Of a stretch of 64,000 nucleotides of DNA, positions 49,601-58,097 are shown one piece after another. This stretch comes from Mycteria americana. Its lineage: Eukaryota; Chordata; Aves; Ciconiiformes; Ciconiidae. The translations under genes were made by a program, and so were the position numbers. The DNA lies in the NCBI RefSeq assembly GCF_035582795.1, contig NC_134370.1, positions 54,547,501-54,611,500 of the forward strand, written 5' to 3'. The notes beneath the pieces were generated by a model that searched no databases, was not told where the DNA came from, and worked only from the letters and a program-made list of their open reading frames with translations. The stretch's first letter is position 1; every line of letters starts with the position of its first letter.

Positions 49601-52340
49601 GACTTCTATGCTGCAGTGAACTAGAATTATATTTTCTAGCTGACTCCAGAAATCTGGCATTCCCTCTGCTTCATACTAGGCAAAAAGGAAGCCCTACAAT
49701 TGCTTAAATTATACTGACCAAAACATGAACAGATAAATGCATAAAGAAATGTTAAACTGGCTGTAGGAACTCGAGCTCAAAATGACAATTGTAGAAATAA
49801 ATGTAATCTGGGGTGGGAAGGATATTTGAGATGTATACCACATACACGGTAATAAACATGTAATACAAAGATGAATATATTTTTCTATACTCATGCATGT
49901 GCTTACATGTGCAGAGAAATGGGAAAATGGGAGACAAGCAAATTACTTTTTCCTACTTTAACAACGTAGGCGAGAACGTTTTGTAAATCAAGGTGAAGCA
50001 AAAAAGACTCGCCCGACAGCACGAAGAGAAGAGCCAGGGTTTGAGAGATACCCTAAGAACTTCAGTGAGTCCAGAAGAAATGAACCACCACAGCCAAGAA
50101 GTGAACTTCGAGATACAGACAGACGAGAAGTGCGAGGAGACAGAGACGAAAGAAGAACAGTGATAATTCATGACAGACCTGAAATACCACATGGTCGACA
50201 TCCAAGAGAGACTGGTTCAAATCCACCTAGGCAAACAAATTGGAAGAGCGAGGGAAGCATAAGCACAGACAAACGGGATGGCAGGTAAATTTGCTGGCTA
50301 ATCAACAAACTAGTGAAGGTACTGAATTCTTGTAGAATTTATCCATAGTAGCAGTTCCTCAAGAATTCATATGTAAACAGACCCCCTCCTAAAGAATAGC
50401 AAAGTCGCTTTCCAAAAGCATTAGAAAAAAAATTGTGTTGGTTGTCATATATGCTAAACCTCACCTGTAAACTTGATGCTGACTCCCAGCAGTATATTCT
50501 TAATCACATGTAGCAACATATAGTTAAGGAGGCTTTTGTGCAAGAATGCAGATGTAAACAAATAACATGTAAGCTTTAATTATTTAGAGAGCCACACAGA
50601 TCTAAAAGAATGTTTCTAAGAAGCTAACTGCAAGTTGCTAGGAACCTGAAAAACAGAAAGGAATCTTTGAAGTCTACATGTGCTATGATTTGGTACCAAT
50701 TCTATTATACTGAAACCAAAATTTTGATAAAAGCAATTTTTACAGAGGCGAGAGGCCAGATCGATCAGGAAGAGAAGTGTCTGGACATGTGAGAGGTGCA
50801 CCTCCTGGTAGCCGTAGCAGTGCTTCTGGGTATGGAAGCAGGGAAGGAGAACGAGGTGTGATGGGAGAAAGAGGTGGAGGACAAGTGAGTCATCTTCTTG
50901 TGTTTGTGTGCATGAGTTGAGAGACTGGAAAATGCAAATCATGCTGGAAAAATGACCATATAGCATCATATAAATCATTAGGAAGCATTCTGGCTATTTT
51001 CAAGTTACTTTATTTTAAAGGTTCTTCTTTGTTTGGGTTTTTTAATAAGCCAAGAAATTGCAGAAAATATACCCAATTCTTTTTATGTCTAGCATCTTTC
51101 AGGTAGATCAGCACAATACCTGAATGAGTTGCTGATAAGGCTTTTAAGAACGTGTTGTCATCCTATGTTTTCAGGGTCTTAACCTTCCACTGCCTGCTAC
51201 TTCCAGTGCAGTTTGTCATTGTAATCTGTAATGTGCTACTGAGAGAAAAACTTTCTCTAAGACTTGTCTTTACGGGCTAAACTGCTCCATGCTACTAGAT
51301 CCTGAAGCATTTAAAAAAAAATAGTGTTTCTCTTTCTGTAGCTATATGGAACATGCTTGTTAGTGACTATATGAGATCAGGGCAGAATTGGGAGTAAAGT
51401 ATGAGTTCATGGAACTTCACTGCCTGCATACCCACACAGTCATTATTGCTGTGGGGGTATGCAGGGAGTGAAGTTCCATGAACTTTTTCTAGTTTCTTTT
51501 TGTTATCTAGAGTTATTTTTTAACAGGACTCTTGCAAGCATGGGTTGGCTGCCTATGGACTGAAATCTTAAAAGATGCTTGACTTTTGTATATTTTTATA
51601 TATATATATAAGCTCTAAGCTTAGCTTTCTTGAGAAGCTTGTTTCCTGTTGATAACAAAATATGCCTTTCATTCTGAAAATTACTATCACTTTCTTACTA
51701 GCACTATAATGAGGACAGACATGTTGTTGAACGCCATAGTCGTGAAACTGGACCAAGAAAAGAATGGCATGGACCTAGTTCTCAAGGAAGTGGGTATCAT
51801 GACACAAGGAGAATGGGAGATGGCCGTGGAGGAGGTGGCATGATGTCTCCACATACAAGGTACAAAAACTACTCCTTCTTCTCAGGTCCCTACTGAGCTC
51901 TCAAAGCTTTGGTTATGCTTAGGAAGTATAATAGTCTCAGTGCAAGCAGCATTACTTTCTGTGGATGGGTTGCTGCTGCACAACATGCAAACCCATCTTT
52001 CCATGCCAGCACATGGCTCCACAATGGTTGTATTGCTAGCGGCAGTATTGTTCAGCTGCACGGAAGCAAGTGACTTCTTGCAACATCTCTTTTCTTGCAT
52101 GGTTTCAAGTCTCTTTTGAGACTTACAGTTTAACAGTTAAGTGATATGAGATGTAACAATGTTCTTACCTGTACACCAAGAGTTTAGATACTTATTATAA
52201 CTTAACACTTTTTTAAAACCTTTGTTTCCAGTAACTCTTCACCAATTAATAGAGTTGTACAGATCACAGGCAATTCCATGCAGAGGGGAAGTGGCTCAGG
52301 ATTTAAGCCATTTAAAGGTGGACCTCCACGAAGATTCTAA
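25479..52340 (+). CDS. SLTM: SLTM, SAFB-like transcription modulator (complete, 21 coding exons)
   Basis: SLTM belongs to the SAFB family of nuclear scaffold/matrix proteins and acts as a general transcriptional repressor that binds chromatin and RNA. Joining the 21 exons listed separately gives 3117 nt, 1038 residues plus stop, against about 1034 in human from memory. All junction phases agree and every intron is GT/AG. Domains in order: Ala/Pro-rich start (1-28); SAP DNA-binding domain (about 33-67, core [17 protein letters not shown]); acidic region (70-300, including [20 protein letters not shown]); Lys/Ser-rich linker; RRM (about 391-467, RNP2 LWVSGL at 393-398 and RNP1 KCYGIVTM at 432-439); Lys/Glu-rich linker; Arg/Glu-rich helical region (about 615-735); Arg-rich then Gly-rich tail ending [12 protein letters not shown]. 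The gene is divergent from RNF111, with about 10 kb between the two islands. No frameshift or missing exon is seen. The main alternative, SAFB or SAFB2, fits the sequence less well. Confidence 0.97.
26439..26526 (+). CDS. SLTM: SLTM coding exon 2 (residues 66-95)
   Basis: Completes the SAP domain ([13 protein letters not shown]) and continues into a Thr/Lys-rich linker. Acceptor TTTAG, donor AAAG/GTTAAG. It ends one base into a codon. Confidence 0.95.
31895..32621 (-). mobile_element. 5'-truncated CR1 LINE, minus orientation
   Basis: Read on the minus strand, this 0.73 kb copy ends in the typical CR1 tail (rc of atcatagaatcatt... and tccaacc...). It encodes the last part of the CR1 reverse-transcriptase ORF: 32,616-32,380 gives [20 protein letters not shown], and 32,352-32,119 gives [20 protein letters not shown]. 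The two pieces are in different frames, with stops between them near 32,360, so it is inactive. It is much better preserved than the copies at 17 and 22 kb, so it inserted later, in bird evolution. No clear target-site duplication was seen. Confidence 0.95.
35461..35632 (+). mobile_element. CR1 3'-end fragment, plus orientation
   Basis: About 170 bases follow the CR1 3' UTR: ggcttggagaggctatgcaa, aaaccctgagcaatcc, gagcaggaggttgg, actagatgacctgtagaggt and tttctaacctaaattgctca. It is diverged and has no coding part. It lies just upstream of SLTM exon 3 in the sense direction. Confidence 0.85.
36002..36066 (+). CDS. SLTM: SLTM coding exon 3 (residues 95-116)
   Basis: Encodes [20 protein letters not shown], matching the family. 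Acceptor TTTCAG, donor AAG/GTAATA. It is separated from exon 2 by the gene's largest intron. Confidence 0.95.
36368..36553 (+). CDS. SLTM: SLTM coding exon 4 (residues 117-178)
   Basis: Acidic, Glu/Asp-rich exon containing QDGNDELKD and SKELLSAE. The acceptor (CCAAAAG) has a poor pyrimidine tract. Donor CAG/GTACTT. Phase 0 at both ends, so skipping would keep the frame. Confidence 0.93.
36995..37042 (+). CDS. SLTM: SLTM coding exon 5 (residues 179-194)
   Basis: A 48-nt, phase-0 acidic micro-exon ([12 protein letters not shown]). Acceptor CATAG, donor CAT/GTAAGT. Its small size and symmetric phase make it a natural cassette exon. Confidence 0.88.
38059..38086 (+). CDS. SLTM: SLTM coding exon 6 (residues 195-204)
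   Basis: A 28-nt micro-exon (DGEDEENEK) between acceptor TTGCAG and donor AAAG/GTATGT. It is required to keep the frame into exon 7, and the peptide matches the family. Confidence 0.9.
38640..39230 (+). other. Unexplained moderate-GC block in SLTM intron 6
   Basis: About 0.6 kb has more balanced composition than the surrounding intron and includes a 67-codon frame (38,689-38,892, starting [12 protein letters not shown]). I recognise no protein or repeat family. It could be an old transposon, a non-coding exon or retained-intron sequence, or chance. Confidence 0.3.
39448..39916 (+). CDS. SLTM: SLTM coding exon 7 (residues 204-360)
   Basis: The largest exon (469 nt). It encodes [14 protein letters not shown], the conserved stretch [20 protein letters not shown], then a long Lys/Glu/Asp-rich region ending in ASGQAK. 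Acceptor CTTAG. The donor GAG/GTTTGT is weak. Two donor-like GGTAA sites occur inside the exon (see findings). Confidence 0.95.
40477..40526 (+). CDS. SLTM: SLTM coding exon 8 (residues 360-377)
   Basis: A 50-nt exon ([15 protein letters not shown]) of the Ser/Lys-rich linker before the RRM. Acceptor CTCTAG, donor AAAG/GTAACT. Confidence 0.93.
42538..42656 (+). CDS. SLTM: SLTM coding exon 9 (residues 377-416)
   Basis: Ser/Gly-rich start, then the first half of the RRM with RNP2 (LWVSGL) and helix 1 ([14 protein letters not shown]). Acceptor TTTCAG, donor AAG/GTATTT. Confidence 0.96.
44296..44445 (+). CDS. SLTM: SLTM coding exon 10 (residues 417-466)
   Basis: Second half of the RRM, with RNP1 (KCYGIVTM) and helix 2 ([18 protein letters not shown]). 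Acceptor TGTAG, donor AAA/GTAGGT. Phase 0 at both ends. Confidence 0.96.
44536..44645 (+). CDS. SLTM: SLTM coding exon 11 (residues 467-503)
   Basis: Lys/Ser-rich linker beginning VKGDPSKKE, after a 90-nt intron. Acceptor ATAG, donor AA/GTAAGA. Confidence 0.93.
44734..44894 (+). CDS. SLTM: SLTM coding exon 12 (residues 503-557)
   Basis: Very Lys/Glu-rich ([20 protein letters not shown]), then NGASG and EEKKRIS. It follows an 88-nt intron. Acceptor ACAAG, donor ATAA/GTATGC. Confidence 0.92.
45228..45319 (+). CDS. SLTM: SLTM coding exon 13 (residues 557-587)
   Basis: Encodes [17 protein letters not shown] and RRGRFDK, matching the conserved DQTKGD and RRGR motifs. Long pyrimidine tract before CACTAG; donor AAA/GTAAGT. 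Confidence 0.94.
45543..45706 (+). CDS. SLTM: SLTM coding exon 14 (residues 588-642)
   Basis: The second half ([18 protein letters not shown]) is strongly conserved and opens the Arg/Glu helical region. The first about 20 residues (starting [11 protein letters not shown]) look less like mammalian SLTM. Acceptor CTATAG, donor CGAAG/GTAGTA. Confidence 0.92.
46778..46952 (+). CDS. SLTM: SLTM coding exon 15 (residues 642-700)
   Basis: Almost pure Arg/Glu charged helix ([17 protein letters not shown] and similar). The acceptor follows a run of about 18 T. Donor CAG/GTGTGC. Confidence 0.96.
47571..47695 (+). CDS. SLTM: SLTM coding exon 16 (residues 701-742)
   Basis: Ends the helical region ([20 protein letters not shown]), then KRPRDVDH. 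Acceptor GGTAG, donor ACAG/GTAATC. Confidence 0.96.
48418..48470 (+). mobile_element. Short CR1 3'-tail fragment, plus orientation
   Basis: About 50 bases in SLTM intron 16 match the CR1 tail (ggttggacgcgatgatctta, then tccaacctatatgattctgt). Only the extreme 3' end is present. A G/T-rich low-complexity stretch follows at once. Confidence 0.9.
48922..49092 (+). CDS. SLTM: SLTM coding exon 17 (residues 742-799)
   Basis: Encodes [11 protein letters not shown], then [20 protein letters not shown], matching the family. Acceptor TTAAAG, donor ATAG/GTAAGT. Confidence 0.95.
49970..50284 (+). CDS. SLTM: SLTM coding exon 18 (residues 799-904)
   Basis: Arg/Glu/Pro-rich exon with [29 protein letters not shown] and [12 protein letters not shown]. 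Acceptor CGTAG, donor GCAG/GTAAAT. Confidence 0.95.
50746..50884 (+). CDS. SLTM: SLTM coding exon 19 (residues 904-950)
   Basis: Arg/Gly/Ser-rich ([34 protein letters not shown]). Acceptor TTACAG, donor CAA/GTGAGT. The following intron holds the large inverted repeat. Confidence 0.95.
51404..51484. repeat. 36-bp near-perfect inverted repeat, 9-nt loop (miRNA-precursor-like hairpin)
   Basis: The left arm 51,404-51,439 and right arm 51,449-51,484 are reverse complements with two mismatches (left 51,420s and 51,430s region), separated by the 9-nt loop tcattattg. The arms begin agttcatggaacttcactgc and end gtgaagttccatgaact. The element lies in SLTM intron 19 in the transcribed region, so the pre-mRNA can fold an 81-nt hairpin about the size of a microRNA precursor. 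It could also be a tiny MITE or a recent inverted duplication. I cannot match it to a named microRNA. Confidence 0.9.
51597..51610. repeat. (TA)7 dinucleotide repeat
   Basis: A short alternating T/A run in SLTM intron 19, about 90 bases upstream of the exon 20 acceptor. Confidence 0.85.
51702..51859 (+). CDS. SLTM: SLTM coding exon 20 (residues 951-1003)
   Basis: Encodes [20 protein letters not shown], then [16 protein letters not shown]. Acceptor CTAG, donor CAAG/GTACAA. Confidence 0.95.
52232..52340 (+). CDS. SLTM: SLTM coding exon 21 with stop (residues 1003-1038)
   Basis: Last coding exon: [14 protein letters not shown], then [15 protein letters not shown] and TAA at 52,338-52,340. Acceptor TTCCAG. 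The C-terminus matches mammalian SLTM closely. Confidence 0.97.
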
Positions 52341-52890
52341 GATCTACAGCTGCTTGGTTTCAAGATAACTTATTGAAATCTCTTGTAAACTTTCTCTGAT
52401 TAAAAACAGGAAATCTTGTCTGGAAGTCCTGGTTAAATTTTTTTAATTTAACATGATTACTTTCCTCTCAATTTTGGAGGCATTTTAATAGTTACGTTGT
52501 AATTTTGGATAGTTTTTGTGTATCTTTGATAAGCATTTTCCCTGAGGCACTAGAGCTGTGTAAAAACAAATTGGAACCAAAATATTTGTTAATCCTGTAT
52601 AAAAGAATAGTTTGCAGCTGTGTGCTAGTAGTTTGATTTACCAACATTAGCTCTGTGGTGTCATGCTTTAAAGTTAGCTACTTATCACAACATACACAAC
52701 TATAACCTCCATTTTGAAGGTTGTCCAGGCTATTATCTCTGCTTTCTAATTTGTAGAGAAATAAGATTGTTCTTTCATTACTGGGTATTATGTAACCTAT
52801 TTTTGCAGAAGGTACTGTTACATTGAGTGCATTTATGTGTATTCTTGCAAATGTATTCTTTTGAAATAAACCTTCATATTCTGTATAGCT
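52341..52890 (+). other. SLTM: SLTM 3' UTR
   Basis: AT-rich sequence following the stop codon, up to the expected cleavage site 15-25 bases after the AATAAA. It is in the same exon as the stop. A downstream T/G-rich stretch (agtctttgaaagttagtctt) fits a cleavage-stimulating element. Later AATAAA motifs, for example at about 53,948, may serve longer isoforms. Confidence 0.75.
52865..52870 (+). terminator. SLTM: SLTM polyadenylation signal AATAAA
   Basis: Canonical AATAAA 525 bases after the stop codon, followed by a T/G-rich region. It is the first canonical signal after the stop. Confidence 0.75.
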
Positions 52891-54467
52891 TCTAGTAAGT
52901 CTTTGAAAGTTAGTCTTTGGGGAAGGAAGACAGAATTAAACAGACATGTTGGTATAACAAATCAAAACATGAGTGCCCTTAGCTTCCACCTAAAGCTTCT
53001 TTGTCTCCTTCACTATTATTGAATTGAAAAATCTAGAAGAACTGTCGATAGCACAAGAAAGATTAGTACCAAAAATATAGGAACACTCATGGGAGGCCCA
53101 AAGAAGTAACTTTATGCAGTTTGCTCTTCACATATAGCAAAGCTGTGGCAGAACTTTGATACAGCTTATTTTAAACCAGACTATCACAAATGAACTCCGC
53201 TTACAGTGGTTGGGGAATCCCATATATGCAGTCTTGTTCAGGTACACCTACAACTGTTCACTGATATAGTCTCAAGCAAAAGGGATGCATCTTTTTAAAC
53301 CTTTTGTTTAACATTGAATGGCCTATGTTAAATCTTTCTTGACCAGGGCCAATCAGAAGTGTTAGGTAGTCAGTACAAGACTCATCTATCACCCAGTCAG
53401 CGTAAGTATATAGTTACAACACTTTTGTTCAGCAAGAAAAAAAAAGGGCAAATCTAATCCACTATGCAGCTTTACCAAATCACATAGTTACATAAGTTAA
53501 CAGAGGACCTTGCTAACAGAACATAAGAGCTTGTAAAGTAGTATTTGAATAAGAGCTGGAAGTTTACTGATCCAGATGGTCTTCTAAATCATTCTTTAAG
53601 TTAAGAATTTTAAGGCAGGAGCCAGTAAGAACATAGTGATGTTGCACATGGATCTTTGCCACCCTCAGTTACAGTCTGTTTGCTGTGTAGAAGAACTGCT
53701 AAGTATCTGCAGTGTTCCAGAGGAATTAAGTAGCAGAAAACAAGTTAAACTAAATTGTTTTTGAGTAAGGAAAATTTCAGGAAAGATGGGAGGAGGGAAA
53801 AACGTGGTAGAACAGCATTTTCTATAATTAATCCTTTGCGAATATTCACAACTGACAAATACTTAGGTTTAAACAAAAGAAATATGCTGTATAAGCAAAT
53901 GTGTCAGGACACATTTATCAAGTAAGTAACTTATCTTGATGCATTTAATAAATTATCTCTGTTGTTCAGTTCTTAGACTTTTCTTCTAAAAAGTTCAATT
54001 TACTGAGGTTTTTTGCAGGAGTTTCCAAGAGACAGTACAAGTTAATACAGTGTATTTTAAAAAGTACACACCCATTTGACTGCAGTCCATGCTTCATTAG
54101 GTGTGACAACACATACAAAATATTTGCTATAAGATGAACTTGTGCCTAGTGGATCAAATTGGAAATACAGAAATTTATAACCTTAAAAGACAAAGCCATA
54201 GAGAGGTACAAAAAAAACCTTGAGATGTGACTTGAGATCTTGCCTACAGTAAACAGGTCTAGATGTGCATTCCAACTGTTAAAGGTATAAATAGTATTTC
54301 CTGACATTTTTTTGCTTAATTAAATGAAAACGTGATTGTGCATATGTAAATACTTAAATTAAAATATTGAAACATACTAGGATGATGGGGAAAAAAAATC
54401 TGATTGAAAACAAGTTGCCAAAAACTTTGAATTTAGAAAATATTTTATATCCTTTTCCAGAGCAAGA

Positions 54468-54486
54468 TTTTTTTTTTTTTTTTTTT
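54468..54486. repeat. 19-nt poly(T) run
   Basis: An uninterrupted run of 19 T downstream of SLTM, just below the candidate minus-strand polyadenylation signals. On the minus strand it is a poly(A) stretch, which can cause internal priming in cDNA libraries. Confidence 0.85.
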
Positions 54487-54541
54487 AGGATTTCTTCCAA
54501 CCTTTATCATTAGGAAAGAACTTAAATACCTAAATGAAATG

Positions 54542-54571
54542 TTTATTTAAGTTTGCTCATTTAAATTTATT
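54542..54571 (-). terminator. Candidate minus-strand poly(A) signals (two AATAAA)
   Basis: Two TTTATT motifs on the plus strand (54,542-54,547 and 54,566-54,571) read AATAAA on the minus strand. They would suit the end of a gene converging on SLTM, leaving about 1.6 kb between the two gene ends. Such hexamers are frequent in AT-rich DNA, so this is weak evidence. Confidence 0.2.
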
Positions 54572-57500
54572 TACATACAATGAGTTTCAGAAGACTTAAC
54601 CAAAATAAATCTCAGTAGGGTAAAGACCTTGAACTATAGAGAGGCTGATAACTGGAGACACTTTTTAAAAGATAACAGAATTTAACAGTGTTTCTTTTGT
54701 GGTACACAAACAAAAAATGGGTATTAAGATACAGAACTGGACTTTTCTGAAAATTATTTAAGTGTTCAAATTATTTTAATTTACAAGGAAAATGCTGTTT
54801 CCTTATACTCTTTAAAAACACATTAATACAATATAAACAATTAAGGCTTTTAAAATGCAAAACATTCAGTAGTTGAACTTGTAGATGCCATTACAATGTT
54901 GGATAATGGTATAACGACAACAAAAAGGATTTCAATCACATACATTGGAACAAACAATACTGCATGACTAGATTTAATGACATCATGCACTTTTAAAATA
55001 CACCTTTTAAAAATTTAACTTCTGCCCTCTCTGGTAAATCTACAGTAGCTTGCATTAGCTTTTGTTTTTGCATTTCCTTTTAAAACTAGATTTAGAGATC
55101 CAGGTAAACATTAGTTGACCAACAGGCTCACAACTAAACTGCTGATTTAACACAGCATCGCACAGTTCTGGTGGGTCTAAGCATGGCATCTTGAAGACAT
55201 TACTAATCTGGAAGTCTTTTAGAACTTTCCTAAAATATATAGGGTTTGTTGTTTTTTGGTGTTGTTTTTTTTTTTTAAATAATTTCATTGTAAAAAGACC
55301 CAGTCAAGACAGTTAATGCGGTAGCAAATATTTGACTTAATACTGGAGAACTAGGGGCAATTTCTGTAGGGTTCATGTTTGTATGTTTCATCAGTTTCCT
55401 CTGCAGTTTCTTTAATAAGCTTACATGTATATGTAAAAGGTGATTATTGAAAGTTGTACAAATAATAGCTACACATGTATTCATCAGATAAAAGGATAAT
55501 CAAAAATTATCTATGAAAACTTTGATAAGAACTTCTTTCACTGAAAGCTGTAATATGAAAGATAAACCAAAACTCTGTCATTTAACATTAAAGCTCTTAT
55601 CAGGTTATTGTAGAGGAACTGAGGACAGTATTTTTCACTCCCTTATAAAGAAAGTAGCTGTAAGGTATTAACATTCTGTGACTTTCTATGTCAGAACAAG
55701 TACTGAGCAAGTAGCAACAGATTTAGAATTTATTTCTGTGGGACAGGACAAGATACTTGATACTTCCTATAGTTTTAAAGTACCACTACCAAATTTTTTG
55801 AGGCTTGACCTGTAAACAGTGATTATACACTGCAAAAATATAGGGGAAAAAACCATTCACAAGTGACACAATTTGTCCAATACAAGCTGACAGCAACCTG
55901 GGGGGAAGCATTAACTGCTTTCTTTTTGCAAGTACAACCTGTATCAAAACCAGATTCCTGCTTATTTAATGAATGTCTGTTCTGTAATTGTGTGACCAGT
56001 TGCACCCTTTAACATAATGTAACAGCACTAGTGATTTCAAGCGTTATCAAAATGTAGGTGAAGAAACACTTGCTACAACAGATTTGTCTCTTGAAATCAT
56101 TGAACCTATGGTCACTTTTTAAAATGGGTTCTTGAAAGTTATTTTTGCTTGCCAGCCTGAAAGAGAAAGCATGTAAGAAATCCAGAAATGCAAGCATACT
56201 GCTGTAAACTGAGTATATGAAATACAAACATGTAATTATTGCAGCTATTCATGATAAAAAATGCAAATGCTGAATTGTAAGTAGTTTAAAAATTCACAAG
56301 CAGGTTCATTGGTTCACTGTATCTATCTGCAGTGGGCTTGAAGACAACCAGCTACTATACTCTTTCAAGCAAAAGAAGGATTTTATTTTCACAGCCGTAT
56401 TTTTTTCCTGCAGTAAATACAACTCAATTATAAAGTCTACCAGGGCTGCAAATGGCCAAAAAACCATACTGTTATTTACTCACCTCACATAGAACCTGTT
56501 TTCAAATTTTCAATCTGAAGGATTTCACTAAAACTCAATTGTAAACAAAACCAGTAATTAGTATAAAACAGCTCTTTTTGGCTCTGGTTAATCTGCAATA
56601 ACAAAAGCCTTAAAATTAAGAGACCAGTTGATGCCCTGACACCAAAATACTGAAGAGAAAATAAGGTTCCATTGGAAATAGGCATAAAATGCTGAACAAG
56701 TAACATGCTAAAAAGCTAGCAAAGCTGAAGACACAGTTAAATTCAAAACTGAGCTTGTTTTTTCTCTAAAAATACACAAGATAATCTAACACTAATTTCC
56801 TCTTAAAAAAAAGGTAGAAACAGCATAGATTAAACTTTCTTATTTGGTCTGAGATTTTGCAAAAGAATAGTGCTGGTCATCAGCTTCCTCTACTCCCTTT
56901 GGAAGTTCCAGCTAAAGTTGGAAGTACAGGCTTTTATTTCAGTTGATTCTTCCAGCTCTCTGCTTGCAGAGCCAATACATGTTGGTAATTAACTATGAAA
57001 AATTTTAATAAATTATGAAACTGGCTTGCGTAAGTCTACACTGAAATGTAATGTTCCTCCTCATGGCTGTATCTGGTAGTATGAAGTTGGACTGGATAGA
57101 CATTTACTAAAAAAAAAAAAAGATTTAGGACAAGTGTTAAGTATTGCAATACTGCTCTGGAAGTTTAAAAGGATCCTAAGATGCATTCAGCCACCACTAA
57201 TTACTGTGACTATTAGGTAGTCCTGAACTGTTAGCTACTGCAATTCACAAGAGGACACAGTAAAAAGCCAAAATGTTGCATTATTTTGTTTAGAAATAGT
57301 TATTTTCCTAATATTTATTAAATCCTTCCAGTGAAATTTCTACAGCATAGGTTTGCTACTGATGAAGCAGTTTGTTAGTTCTAAAAGGTGACTGCAGCAT
57401 ATATAGCTCAATACAACATGCTATTACAAAATCAAATGTTAAGGTGTCGGGGGTTTTTTTTTTTATAATATTATGTTCCATATAGATGTACTACAAGACA

Positions 57501-58059
57501 AGAAAAACATTGTGTCAAATCATTATAGTTCTTCAGAAACTTTTCTGCATTCTTTAATTTCCCCAAGACTGAAAAAGACAGTATTACAAAGAACAGTTCA
57601 AGGTAGTTTCAAAGTCTATTAGGAAAGCAGTCATCTCATTTTCTGCATTTCTTTCACAGAAATTAAGTGCATTTATAGCATTGGCAGAAATAATCACGCT
57701 TGCTTTATTATAGCTGGCACATATAATAAATTTTAATATGGACTTAATGACAAGATGTACTTGGAATTCATACAATACATGGGGAAGTCCACATAGTCAT
57801 GTCCTCAGTGTTAAAACTGTTAGTATTAGCTAGGTGAAGATGGCATGGTTATATCTCGTTAAACTACACTGTGTCTTCATGAGCTGCATGAATTTACAGT
57901 AAAGGAATTGGGGCACCAAATCAAAATGCCTTTCAACAGTAGCTGGCTAACACAGCTAATCTTGTAAAACTCCTGCCTATTCTGTATTCATTGAGACGCA
58001 ACATGTAACAGCACTAGTTTTCTTCTATCTGATTTTATAATTTCCACTAAATTTTACAA

Positions 58060-58097
58060 TTTACCATTGTCAAAAGGAATGTTTTGGCAATGGTAAA
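58060..58097. repeat. 16-bp inverted repeat with 6-nt loop
   Basis: Arms tttaccattgtcaaaa (58,060-58,075) and ttttggcaatggtaaa (58,082-58,097) are complementary except for one position, which is a G-U wobble if the plus strand is transcribed and an A-C mismatch if the minus strand is. The loop is ggaatg. A compact hairpin in the non-coding flank. Confidence 0.8.

Larger units (their letters stand above)
36067..52231 (+). other. SLTM: SLTM introns 3-20 (exons interspersed)
   Basis: Intron sizes range from 88 nt (intron 11) to 2.0 kb (intron 8). They are AT-rich and mostly without recognisable content. Exceptions listed separately are the block in intron 6, the CR1 scrap in intron 16 and the inverted repeat plus TA repeat in intron 19. 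The two tiny introns flanking exon 11 (90 and 88 nt) would be easily retained. Confidence 0.8.
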
